Translations under genes and position numbers: made by a program
Notes under the pieces: model-generated
Told to the model about the DNA's origin: nothing
The model's database searches: none
What the model saw: only the letters and a program-made list of their open reading frames with translations
Assembly: GCF_030546695.1 (NCBI RefSeq)
Contig: NZ_JAUOTP010000001.1
Location: 620,001-684,000, forward strand
Length of the DNA stretch: 64,000 bases
Direction: 5' to 3'
From: Sphingomonas natans
GTDB taxonomy: Bacteria > Pseudomonadota > Alphaproteobacteria > Sphingomonadales > Sphingomonadaceae
In this document: piece by piece, positions 55,490-64,000 of the stretch
Layout: each line of letters starts with the position of its first letter
How positions within the stretch are numbered: the first letter of the stretch is position 1

Positions 55490-57030
55490 GAGGCGGCCCC
55501 TTCCGGGGCATCGGACGGCCGAAGCCGGGCCACGAACAGTGCGATGATCGCTAGGAGGGGCAGCGGCCAGATCATTCGCGTCTGATAGCGGCTTTGCGGC
55601 TCCGAGATAGCACCCCCGAGAAATCCATTAATCGCCATCGCCAGCGCAAGAAGCAGGAGCCACAGGCAGATCAGCCGAGCCGCCGCCGGAGCGGACGCGC
55701 GAAGACCCGGCAGGAGCATCATCAATGCGACCAGCGACAACGCCACGCTCGCATAGATGACGATGTTCATCGCCGCGAGCGGCCATGCGCCTCGCCCGGC
55801 AGGCGTGGCCGCGATCTCCCGCACGATCTCGTCGGGGAACTGCTTGCCGATGCAGGCCGGCGTCGCGAAGCAGACTTCCTGTACGATATCGACTCTCAGA
55901 TCGGTCAGCTGCAGCAGGCTGTTCCACACGGCAACGCGCAGCGTCCGAACCGGATAGGCCCGGGCGACCGCTACGGCGAAGGCCTTGTCCTCGATCGACA
56001 TCGCCCGCCGCATGTCCGAATCGGCAAGCAGAAAAGCACCGGTCGCGGGCTCGGTCGACCAGAGAAACACGGTCGAACTCGTCCAGGCGCGATACGGAAT
56101 GCGGCACACCGCGAAAGCCCGCCCGCCGCATCCGGCCTCGATATAATCGCGCCCCGGCCCGTCGGCTATGAATCGCGCGGTGATCAGCGGTACGAGCACC
56201 GGCGCCTGGCCGAAATGCGCTTTAACCGCGACGGACGTCGCCGCGATCGACGCGACACCCGTCACGACCGCCGCCATGCCGATCAGCATCGCCCTTGATG
56301 CCTCTCGCCTTGCCACCCAACCCGTTCCGATCAGCGCGCCGAGGACCGCGACCATCCCCGCGAGGATCACGAGATGGGTCAGGTGCGACACAACCGACGC
56401 GATCAAAACAAGCGCAAGGAGCAGGATCTCCCATCGTGCGAACAAGACGCGCGGGGCGAGCAGGATCAGGAAGGCGACGCACCCGAAGCCCGAAAGTGCA
56501 TCGGCCAGCAGCACGCCGTTATACAGCGCGAGCGGCGACAATAGCGAAAGCAAAGCGACCGCGGTCAGCTTGAGACCCGGCCGATCGAGCCCGAAACAGC
56601 GCAGTGCCGCACCGATCAGGAAGTAAGCAATCGCGGCCTGAAGTAGCACGAACAGCCAGAACCGGCTCGACAGCCAGCCCAGCCAGAGGACGATCCCGAA
56701 ATAAGGCGACCGCCCGGCCATGATATAGCCCGAGTCCGGATCGTTACCGCGCGCGGCTGGTCGCAGGCCGCTCGTCTTTTCAGAGGCTGCCGAGGCTGCG
56801 GTAGGTGTCTGCGCGTCAGGATCCGGCCGGGTCCAGAGCGTCCGCGCCGACGGCCCGCCGATGATATGCGCGATGACGTCGCCCGCACGAACATAGGACG
56901 AGGTGTCGGAAAAATAGAATGGCTGACCATTGATCAGCGCCGGCCACATCAAGACCAGTATCGAAGCGACCGCCGTCAACGCCGCGCGTGCTCGGCCGGC
57001 AGCGCCGGCATTCCGATTGGCAGACTCCAT
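55486..57030 (-). CDS. Polytopic membrane protein, possible GT-C-type glycosyltransferase
   Basis: A 514-aa protein with about 10-12 helices and a large loop with acidic residues after helix 1 (FSDTSSYVRAGDVIAH). Placement between two polyprenyl-type GT2 genes, with GTGA coupling to the downstream one, is typical of a lipid-linked-sugar-using GT-C or flippase-like partner. No family motif is clear enough to name it. Confidence 0.75.
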   Translation of the reverse strand: MESANRNAGAAGRARAALTAVASILVLMWPALINGQPFYFSDTSSYVRAGDVIAHIIGGPSARTLWTRPDPDAQTPTAASAASEKTSGLRPAARGNDPDSGYIMAGRSPYFGIVLWLGWLSSRFWLFVLLQAAIAYFLIGAALRCFGLDRPGLKLTAVALLSLLSPLALYNGVLLADALSGFGCVAFLILLAPRVLFARWEILLLALVLIASVVSHLTHLVILAGMVAVLGALIGTGWVARREASRAMLIGMAAVVTGVASIAATSVAVKAHFGQAPVLVPLITARFIADGPGRDYIEAGCGGRAFAVCRIPYRAWTSSTVFLWSTEPATGAFLLADSDMRRAMSIEDKAFAVAVARAYPVRTLRVAVWNSLLQLTDLRVDIVQEVCFATPACIGKQFPDEIVREIAATPAGRGAWPLAAMNIVIYASVALSLVALMMLLPGLRASAPAAARLICLWLLLLALAMAINGFLGGAISEPQSRYQTRMIWPLPLLAIIALFVARLRPSDAPEGAAS

Positions 57031-57085
57031 CGCCCCCTACCCGGCTAGTCCGCCCAGGGAAGGTCTAGCGCGGCCCCATCTGCGG

Positions 57086-58018
57086 TCAAGCATCTTGTCC
57101 CGGCGCCGGGAAGGCAAGGTAAGCGAGGCGGCGCACCTCGCGGCGGCCGCGGACCACCGTATCGAGGATCAGGCCGGTGAACAGGCACAGGCTTGCGAGG
57201 ATCATCAGGCCGGTGACGAGCACGGCGGTCGGTAGACGCGGCACGAGCCCGGTCTGCGCGTAGGTGAGGATCAGCGGAACGGCGAGGATCACCCCGAGCA
57301 ACGCGAGCAGCGCGCCGATCGCCCCGAAGAACAGCACCGGCCGCTCAATCCGGCTGAGCACGAGGATCGTGTTGAGAATGCGGAAGCCGTCGCGATATGT
57401 CGACAGCTTCGAGGCGGACCCCTCCGGCCGGGCACCATATTTCGTCGTGACCTCGGCGACCGGCATGCGCAGTTCCAGCGCATGGACGCTGATCTCGGTC
57501 TCGATCTCGAAGCCGGTCGACAGGATCGGGAAGCTCTTGACGAAGCGGCGCGAAAAGACGCGATAGCCGGACAGGATATCGCTGAAGCTGCGCCCGAAGA
57601 TCCAGGCGAGAAGGCCCGTCAGCAGCAGATTGCCCGTGCGGTGGCCGCGCCGATACGCCTCCTCGATCTCGCTCTCGCGGGCGCCGACGACCATGTCGAG
57701 CTGCTCGTCGAGCAGGCGCGCGACCAGCGCGGGCGCTGCGGCGGCATCATAGGTCGCATCGCCGTCGGCCATCACATAGACGTCCGCATCGACATCGGCG
57801 AACATGCGCCGCACGACGCGGCCCTTGCCCTGCTGCGGCTCTTGGCGGACGATTGCGCCGGCGGCACGCGCCACCTCCACCGTCCGGTCGCTGCTGTTAT
57901 TGTCGTAAACGTAGATAGCCGCGTCCGGCAGCGCCGCGCGGAAGCCCGCGATCGTCGCGCCGATCGCGGCTTCCTCGTTATAGCAAGGCAGCAGGACGAC
58001 GACGCGCGGAGCCGTCAT
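57086..58018 (-). CDS. Family 2 glycosyltransferase with C-terminal membrane helices
   Basis: A 310-aa enzyme: VVVLLPCYNEEAAIGATI, YVYDNNSSDRT, MADGDATYDAAAA (DxD), FGRSFSDILSGYRVFSRRFVKSFP, and two helices near residues 227-285. This matches polyprenyl-phosphate glucosyl/mannosyl transferase-like GT2 proteins. It starts 27 bases after tig and opens the glycan module. Confidence 0.9.
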   Translation of the reverse strand: MTAPRVVVLLPCYNEEAAIGATIAGFRAALPDAAIYVYDNNSSDRTVEVARAAGAIVRQEPQQGKGRVVRRMFADVDADVYVMADGDATYDAAAAPALVARLLDEQLDMVVGARESEIEEAYRRGHRTGNLLLTGLLAWIFGRSFSDILSGYRVFSRRFVKSFPILSTGFEIETEISVHALELRMPVAEVTTKYGARPEGSASKLSTYRDGFRILNTILVLSRIERPVLFFGAIGALLALLGVILAVPLILTYAQTGLVPRLPTAVLVTGLMILASLCLFTGLILDTVVRGRREVRRLAYLAFPAPGQDA

Positions 58019-58044
58019 GTCAGGCGATCCGCGCGTCGCGAACG

Positions 58045-59697
58045 TCAGGCTTCGGTCTTCGGCTTGGGCGCGCGCTTTGGCTTGGCCGGAGCCGCGTCGG
58101 CGACAGGCTCGGCGGTCTCGACCGCCGCATCCGCCTTCGGCTTGGCGGCGCGCTTCGGTTTGGCCGGAGCCGCCTCAGTCGCGTCCGCTGCCGCCTCGAC
58201 AGCAGCCGGCTCGGCCTTAGCCTTGACGGCCTTCGCCTTCTTCGGCGCGGGCTCGGCCGCGGCATGATCGTGATCATGATCGCAATCGGGGCCATGGACA
58301 TGGCCTTCCGTGCCATGATCATGATCGCAATCCGGGCCGTGAACGTGCGGCTTCAGCTCGCCATCGTCGATCTCCTCGATCGCGGCTTCGAGGTCCGCGC
58401 GGGAGACGGTGCGATCGGTGATCGCCGCCTTCTCGAACAGGAAGTCGACGACCTTGTCCTCGTAGAGCGGCGCGCGCAGTTGGGCCGCGGCGACCGGATC
58501 CTGCTGGACATAATCGAGAAAGCGCTGGCGATCCTGCGGCGAATATTGCTGCGCGGCCTGCTGGGCGAGGCGCTGCATTTCCTGCGGCGAGATCTGGACA
58601 TTGTTCTGCTGGCCGATCTCCGAGAGGAGCAGGCCCAGGCGGACCCGACGCTCGGCGATCTTTTTATAATCGTCGCGATCGCCTTCCATCTCCGCGATGG
58701 CGGCTTCCGGATCGGCCTCGTGCGTCGCCTCATGCTCCAGCTGGCGCCAGATCTGGGCGAACTCGGCCTCCACCATCGAAGGCGGCACGTCGAAATCGTG
58801 CGACGCGGCAAGCTGATCGAGCAGCTTGCGCTTCATGTAGGTGCGCGTGAGGCCGTTCAGCTCCTGCTCGATCTGGCTCTTGAAGAGACCGCGCAGCTGC
58901 TCGAGGCCTTCCAGGCCGAACGTCTTGGCGAACTCGTCGTCGATCGTCGGATCGGACGGGATCTTCACCGCCTTGACGACGATGTCGAACGTGGCGGGCT
59001 TGCCGGCCAGGCTCTTCTCGCCATAATCCTTCGGGAAGGTCACGTTGAGCACGCGCTCCTCGCCGAGCTTGGCGCCCTCGAGGCCGCTCTCGAAGCCCGG
59101 GATCAGCTGACCCGAGCCGAGCTCGACCGCCATGTCCGTGCCCGTGCCGCCCGCGAAGGCGACGCCGTCGGCGGTCTTGCCGACGAAATCGATCACGACC
59201 TGGTCGCCCTCGACCGCGGGATGGCCCTCGGCGGCGTCGGTGAACGCTTTCTGGCTCTTGGCGAAGCGATCGAGCTGGGCTGCGATCTCGTCCTCGCCGG
59301 GCTCGACGCTCAGGCGTTCGAGCGTGAGCCCCTCGATGGCAGGCGCGGGGACCTGCGGCAGCACTTCGAGCGCGACCTTGACCTCGATATCCTTGCCGGC
59401 CTCATAATCCTGCTCGAGCGCCACTTCGGGCTGCATCGCGGGGCGCAGACCCTTTTCGGCGAGGAGCGTCTGGACGCCTTCCTGAACCGCGGTGTTGAGC
59501 GCGTCGCGCTCCAGTGCCGGGCCGTGCATCTTCTTGATCAGATTGGCGGGCACCTTGCCCGGCCGGAAGCCCGGCATCTTGATCGTCGGCGCCGCGCGCG
59601 CGACCTCGGCATCGACCTTCGCCAGGATGTCCTTGGCGGGGATGGTGAGGGTGTAGGCTCGCTTGAGGCCTTCGTTCAACGTCTCGACAGTCTGCAT
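58045..59697 (-). CDS. tig: Trigger factor with unusual metal-binding-like C-terminal extension
   Basis: A 550-aa chaperone/prolyl isomerase. Ribosome-binding N-domain with MPGFRPGKVPANLIKK (ribosome loop), FKBP-type PPIase domain starting DQVVIDFVGKTADGVAFAGG, and the C-terminal cradle with the helix ending about residue 447. Beyond it a 28-residue segment (451-478) carries two HVHGPDCDHDH repeats rich in His, Asp and Cys, then about 70 residues rich in Ala, Lys and Pro. Trigger factors are usually near 430-450 aa, so this tail is an addition. ATG 59697. Confidence 0.96.
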   Translation of the reverse strand: MQTVETLNEGLKRAYTLTIPAKDILAKVDAEVARAAPTIKMPGFRPGKVPANLIKKMHGPALERDALNTAVQEGVQTLLAEKGLRPAMQPEVALEQDYEAGKDIEVKVALEVLPQVPAPAIEGLTLERLSVEPGEDEIAAQLDRFAKSQKAFTDAAEGHPAVEGDQVVIDFVGKTADGVAFAGGTGTDMAVELGSGQLIPGFESGLEGAKLGEERVLNVTFPKDYGEKSLAGKPATFDIVVKAVKIPSDPTIDDEFAKTFGLEGLEQLRGLFKSQIEQELNGLTRTYMKRKLLDQLAASHDFDVPPSMVEAEFAQIWRQLEHEATHEADPEAAIAEMEGDRDDYKKIAERRVRLGLLLSEIGQQNNVQISPQEMQRLAQQAAQQYSPQDRQRFLDYVQQDPVAAAQLRAPLYEDKVVDFLFEKAAITDRTVSRADLEAAIEEIDDGELKPHVHGPDCDHDHGTEGHVHGPDCDHDHDHAAAEPAPKKAKAVKAKAEPAAVEAAADATEAAPAKPKRAAKPKADAAVETAEPVADAAPAKPKRAPKPKTEA

Positions 59698-59755
59698 TTT
59701 CTGGCTTCTCGAATGCTTGTCAGGAGGGGCACCACCGACGCGAGACGGCGGTGAC

Positions 59756-59840
59756 TGGTGCGGGCGAAGGGACTCGAACCCCCACATCTTGCGATACTGG
59801 TACCTAAAACCAGCGCGTCTACCAATTCCGCCACGCCCGC
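59756..59840 (-). tRNA. tRNA-Leu(UAG), CCA encoded
   Basis: Minus strand: acceptor GCGGGCG at 59840-59834, paired with the 3' strand before a discriminator A and an encoded CCA (59758-59756). The anticodon arm is CTGGT-TTTAGGT-ACCAG, giving anticodon UAG and codon CUA. Class II long variable arm as in leucine tRNAs; T-arm GGGTTCGAGTCCC. Confidence 0.97.
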
Positions 59841-59864
59841 GTCAGGCCCGGTCGGCGCGATCCC

Positions 59865-61064
59865 CTATAGCAGGGGAGGCGGGACGGCAAGGTCGCTGGT
59901 GGCGCCCGCGCGCCGCCCCGCGAAACGCCGGGACCAGTCGCGAGCCGGTTCCTCGATGAAGCGAAAGGTCAGGTAGGCAACCGCTACCGTCACGCCCAGC
60001 GTCAAGATGGTCACGACATCGCTTGCCAGCGGAAAGGGGCTTATCCGCGTGATGAAAAGGTGGCCCGGATTGGGATCGGCCGTCGCATACAGGCGGACAT
60101 GCACAATCCGCATGACGTTCGCGATCCTCGCCTCGACGAACTCGTGGATGAGGTAGATCGAATAGGACAGCGTACCGACAACGAGAAACGGGCGGTGCAG
60201 CAGGAAACGAGAGATGCCTCCCTGCCCGCGGCAAGCAGCAGGATGACGCTCGCGAACAGCCATGGGCAGAGAAAATAGGCCACGGTCGGCGAGGCCAGGC
60301 AGATCGCCGCCAATGCGGACGATACGGCCCCTATCTCTAGAAAGCTCGCGATCATGGTCGTCATGGCCCTCAGCGGCGCCTCGCGGAATTGCCATGCGAG
60401 GTAGCAGAGGACGCCGATACCGAAGCCATACAGGCATCGCGGGAGCGCACCGGTGCGGATCGTGAAAACATAGTCCGGCGAAAAGGCCGGCGCGACGACG
60501 ATCATCGCGACGATCGCGATCGGGAACAGGCGGCCTGAAAACCGGCAGAGGGCGGCAAAGATCAAATATGCCCAGATTTCGGCAGCGATGCTCCACGTCG
60601 GCAAATTCCAGCCTGCCGGCGACTCCGTCGAGAAGATCTGCACGAGGAACAAGGTCCGCACGAACGCGGGAACGGGATAGTCGCCCAACTGGCTCAGCCC
60701 GATGGCCGGACCAACGACGCCGGCCATGAGCTGGACCGCCGCCATGGCGGACATGACGGCGACGTGCAGCGGATAGAGCCGACCGACTCGCAAAGCCATG
60801 AACCGCAAGGTCGAAAAGCCGCTCCGCAGCCGCCCGCCATAACTTGCCATGATCACGAACCCGCTCAGGACGAAGAAGAAATCGACGAAGTACCCGGCTC
60901 GCTGGATGAGCGTGGATTGCGACAGGATGCCATCCGAATGGAAATGGCTGATCGCCACGCAGCATGCGAAGATCCCCCGCAGGCTGTTGAGTGCGAAAAA
61001 TGGGGGCGCCTCGCATCGGTTCGCTGCGCCGCTCCCAGAGCGGCATCGGCCTGCATTTTCACCG
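59865..61064 (-). pseudogene. Acyltransferase 3 (OafB-like), frameshifted
   Basis: Two minus-strand frames together make one membrane acyltransferase. The first (to about 60220) contains FALNSLRGIFACCVAISHFHSD, FFVLSGFVI, WNLPTWSIAAEIWAY and LLLAAGREASL; the sense then continues in another frame with GGISRFLLHRPFLVVGTLSYSIYLIHEFVEAR to a stop at 59865. The shift lies near 60215-60235, in a GGGCAGGGAGGC context. The upstream start is also unclear: the frame encoding APPFFALNSLRG is preceded by an ATG (about 61064) in a different frame after a run of five C's. Either two real frameshifts, or sequencing errors, in an O-antigen or lipid acyltransferase. Confidence 0.75.
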
Positions 61065-61248
61065 ACGTGAGTCCCTCTATCGCAAGCGCATCCCGCCTGC
61101 CTCACCTGTCCCGCAACCGCCGACACTCTAGCAGGGTGCAGCGCAGCATCGCCAGCAGTGACAGCGGGACCATAACATTTCGGGTCGCCCGGTCCCCGCT
61201 TTCTCCTCGGATCGCCAGCGGCTATGGTCGCAACGATAGGGAGGGCTG

Positions 61249-61956
61249 ATGGCGCATCTGCTGGCCATGTTCGATCAGGTTCGGATCGTGAATTTGGTGG
61301 ACCGCCCGGATAGGCGGCGGGAGGTCACCGCGCAGATCGCGCGCGTCGGCGGCTTCGATGGGGGCCGCGTTGCGTTCCACACCGCCCGGCGTCCGGAAAA
61401 TCCCGGCGACTTCCCAAGTCTGGGCGCGCGCGGCTGCTTCGAAAGCCAACTCGCCGTTTTGCGCAATGCGCGAGACAGCGGCGCCAGGAAGCTGCTCCTG
61501 CTCGAGGACGATCTGGATTTCGTCGGCGTCGAACGCGGCCCTGCCATTTTCAATGAGCTGGCGAAGCGCGACTGGAGCTTCTTTTATGGTGCGCACCGTG
61601 AGGAAGCGCAGGGCCGCACCGGTCTTGTCCGCCTGTCACCCGATGAGGTCGTCATCACGGCCTCGTTCCTGGCATTCGACGGCAAGGTGATCGCCCCGCT
61701 CGTCGACTGGCTGGAGGCGGTTCAGCAGCGTCCGGCCGGCTCCCCCGAATATGGCCCGATGCATGTCGACGGTGCCTATTCGGTCTATCGCGCGCTCAAC
61801 CCGGACCTCGAGACATATGCGGCCTTCCCCCCGCTCGGACGGCAGCGCAGCTCCCGGTCTGACATCACGCAGACCGGAATGATCCTGGATCGCTACGCGG
61901 CTACCCGCCCGATCGCCAACCTGCTGCGTCGCGGAATCGAGCATCTGCGCGGCTGA
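61249..61956 (+). CDS. Family 25 glycosyltransferase-like protein
   Basis: A 235-aa protein with the GT25 pattern of LPS-modifying transferases: VRIVNLVDRPDRRREV, GCFESQLAVLRNARDSGARKLLLLEDDLDF (the DDLDF acidic metal site), FFYGAHREEA and HVDGAYSVYRA. GGGAGG is positioned five bases before ATG 61249. It diverges from the acyltransferase gene and probably belongs to the same surface-glycan set. Confidence 0.85.
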   Translation: MAHLLAMFDQVRIVNLVDRPDRRREVTAQIARVGGFDGGRVAFHTARRPENPGDFPSLGARGCFESQLAVLRNARDSGARKLLLLEDDLDFVGVERGPAIFNELAKRDWSFFYGAHREEAQGRTGLVRLSPDEVVITASFLAFDGKVIAPLVDWLEAVQQRPAGSPEYGPMHVDGAYSVYRALNPDLETYAAFPPLGRQRSSRSDITQTGMILDRYAATRPIANLLRRGIEHLRG

Positions 61957-61973
61957 TCGGATTTGGCACACTA

Positions 61974-61992
61974 CGGAGACGCCCTGTCTCCG
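61974..61992. terminator. Short hairpin between the GT25-like gene and gatB
   Basis: CGGAGAC, loop GCCCT, GTCTCCG: a seven-bp stem between convergent stops. No T-run on either side, so the call is tentative. Confidence 0.35.
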
Positions 61993-62009
61993 GTCCCTCA
62001 CTCCGCCGG

Positions 62010-63503
<1,494 letters not shown>

Positions 63504-63543
63504 GTCGATTTCCAACCTTCAAATAGCTTTGTCATGTTCGTCG

Positions 63544-64000
63544 TTACTTCGGATGCCGCGCGATGAAATCGACGACGGCCTTCATCCTCGGCACCTGATC
63601 CAGGGGCTGGCCGGTATATTGAATGTGCCCGTAGATGTTCGTATCCGTCCCGCTGTACAAGACCAGCAGGCCGCCGACCTTCGTGCGCCACGCCTCCAGA
63701 TATCGCATGTAGATGTCATACATCCGCGGATCGTGGTTGATCGCATTGGCATCGCGCCCCGCCTCGGGATTGTACGCGATGGAATCCGAACCGCCCTCAT
63801 ATCCGATCAGATCGACATTATATTTGTCGGCGATCTTCTTCTGCGCGACGGCCGCCTCGATCGCCTGATCCGCCTCGGCCGGCAGGCGCGCAATCACCTT
63901 TTCGACGCGCGTCGGCCCGGCCTGATCGATATCCTGCACGGTATGCCCGAAATAGGGCGCGATCGCGAGCGCATCGACCGACTTCCAGGTCTCCTTGTGT
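63544..64000 (-). CDS. C-terminal part of a carbohydrate-type protein, cut by window edge
   Basis: The last 151 codons of a larger gene. It includes SVDALAIAPYFGHTVQDIDQ, LIGYEGGSDSIAYNPEAG, INHDPRMYDIYMRYLEAWRTKVGGLLVLYSGTDTNIYGH and a final VVDFIARHPK. The YFGH and GYEGG segments resemble the end of secreted (alpha/beta) glycoside-hydrolase-like barrels, where conserved acids follow beta strands, but I cannot name the family. It ends 41 bases before gatB on the same strand. Confidence 0.65.
   Translation of the reverse strand, partial: HKETWKSVDALAIAPYFGHTVQDIDQAGPTRVEKVIARLPAEADQAIEAAVAQKKIADKYNVDLIGYEGGSDSIAYNPEAGRDANAINHDPRMYDIYMRYLEAWRTKVGGLLVLYSGTDTNIYGHIQYTGQPLDQVPRMKAVVDFIARHPK

Noticed and set aside
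58263-58350. Short tandem repeats that could be read as a CRISPR-like array
   Set aside because: Only two imperfect units, within the trigger-factor coding frame, with no spacers.
61005-61064. Alternative N-terminal frame of the acyltransferase
   Set aside because: It shows no clear conserved motif, so I list it only as part of the uncertain frameshift region, not as a separate gene.

Overview
The window is high-GC DNA with the gene content of a sphingomonad alphaproteobacterium. Indicators are the rpsT-dnaA and mutM-ubiE-ubiB-coaBC-dut neighbourhoods, a DivL-type tyrosine pseudo-histidine kinase, AmgK/MurU cell-wall recycling genes, frequent TTG/GTG starts in tightly overlapping operons, and extragenic palindromes of the kind common in this group. 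I see no insertion sequence, prophage, integrase, rRNA or CRISPR array. The one tRNA is tRNA-Leu(UAG).

Region 1 (1-8046) is cobalamin metabolism. A plus-strand run (end of cobD, then cbiB, cobQ) converges on a minus-strand operon: TonB-dependent receptor btuB, an unknown 5-TM membrane protein, a DUF1636 protein, cobT, cobC and cobS. The operon is headed by a cobalamin riboswitch (about 7874-8046). It combines outer-membrane uptake with lower-ligand activation and nucleotide-loop assembly, which suggests corrinoid salvage and remodelling.

Region 2 (8091-26117) is a complete pectin/galacturonate catabolic island. The minus strand carries lacI regulator - uxaC - kduI - kduD - kdgK - esterase - eda. 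The plus strand carries uxaA - uxaB-type reductase - FAH-family hydratase - hexuronate MFS transporter - a 1273-aa exported LamG protein of unknown activity - a short DUF885 metallopeptidase-like protein - a VOC protein. Galacturonate (UxaC, UxaB, UxaA) and unsaturated uronates (KduI, KduD) converge on KDG, which KdgK and Eda convert to pyruvate and glyceraldehyde-3-phosphate. Three copies of a 15-bp motif (consensus TGACACCGSTTNCCM) lie in the three expected control regions.

Region 3 (26216-41447) is core functions: murU-amgK-tsaE-divL, ahcY behind a perfect 20-bp palindrome, algH/yqgE, a peroxiredoxin, amn, a glycosyltransferase, a GGDEF protein, a hydrolase, a GFA protein, dnaA and rpsT.

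Region 4 (41717-50863) holds mutM, ubiE, ubiB, a spermidine-synthase-like protein, a Crp/Fnr regulator, coaBC, dut, DUF29, a MoeB/ThiF protein, a DsrE-like protein and a TonB-like protein.

Region 5 (50909-64000) holds GFA, csaA, clpX and clpP, then a glycan module (two GT2 enzymes and a 514-aa membrane protein) that separates clpP from tig. Tig has an unusual His/Asp/Cys and Lys/Ala/Pro tail. After it come tRNA-Leu, a frameshifted acyltransferase, a GT25-like protein, gatB and the 3' part of an unidentified gene that runs off the window.
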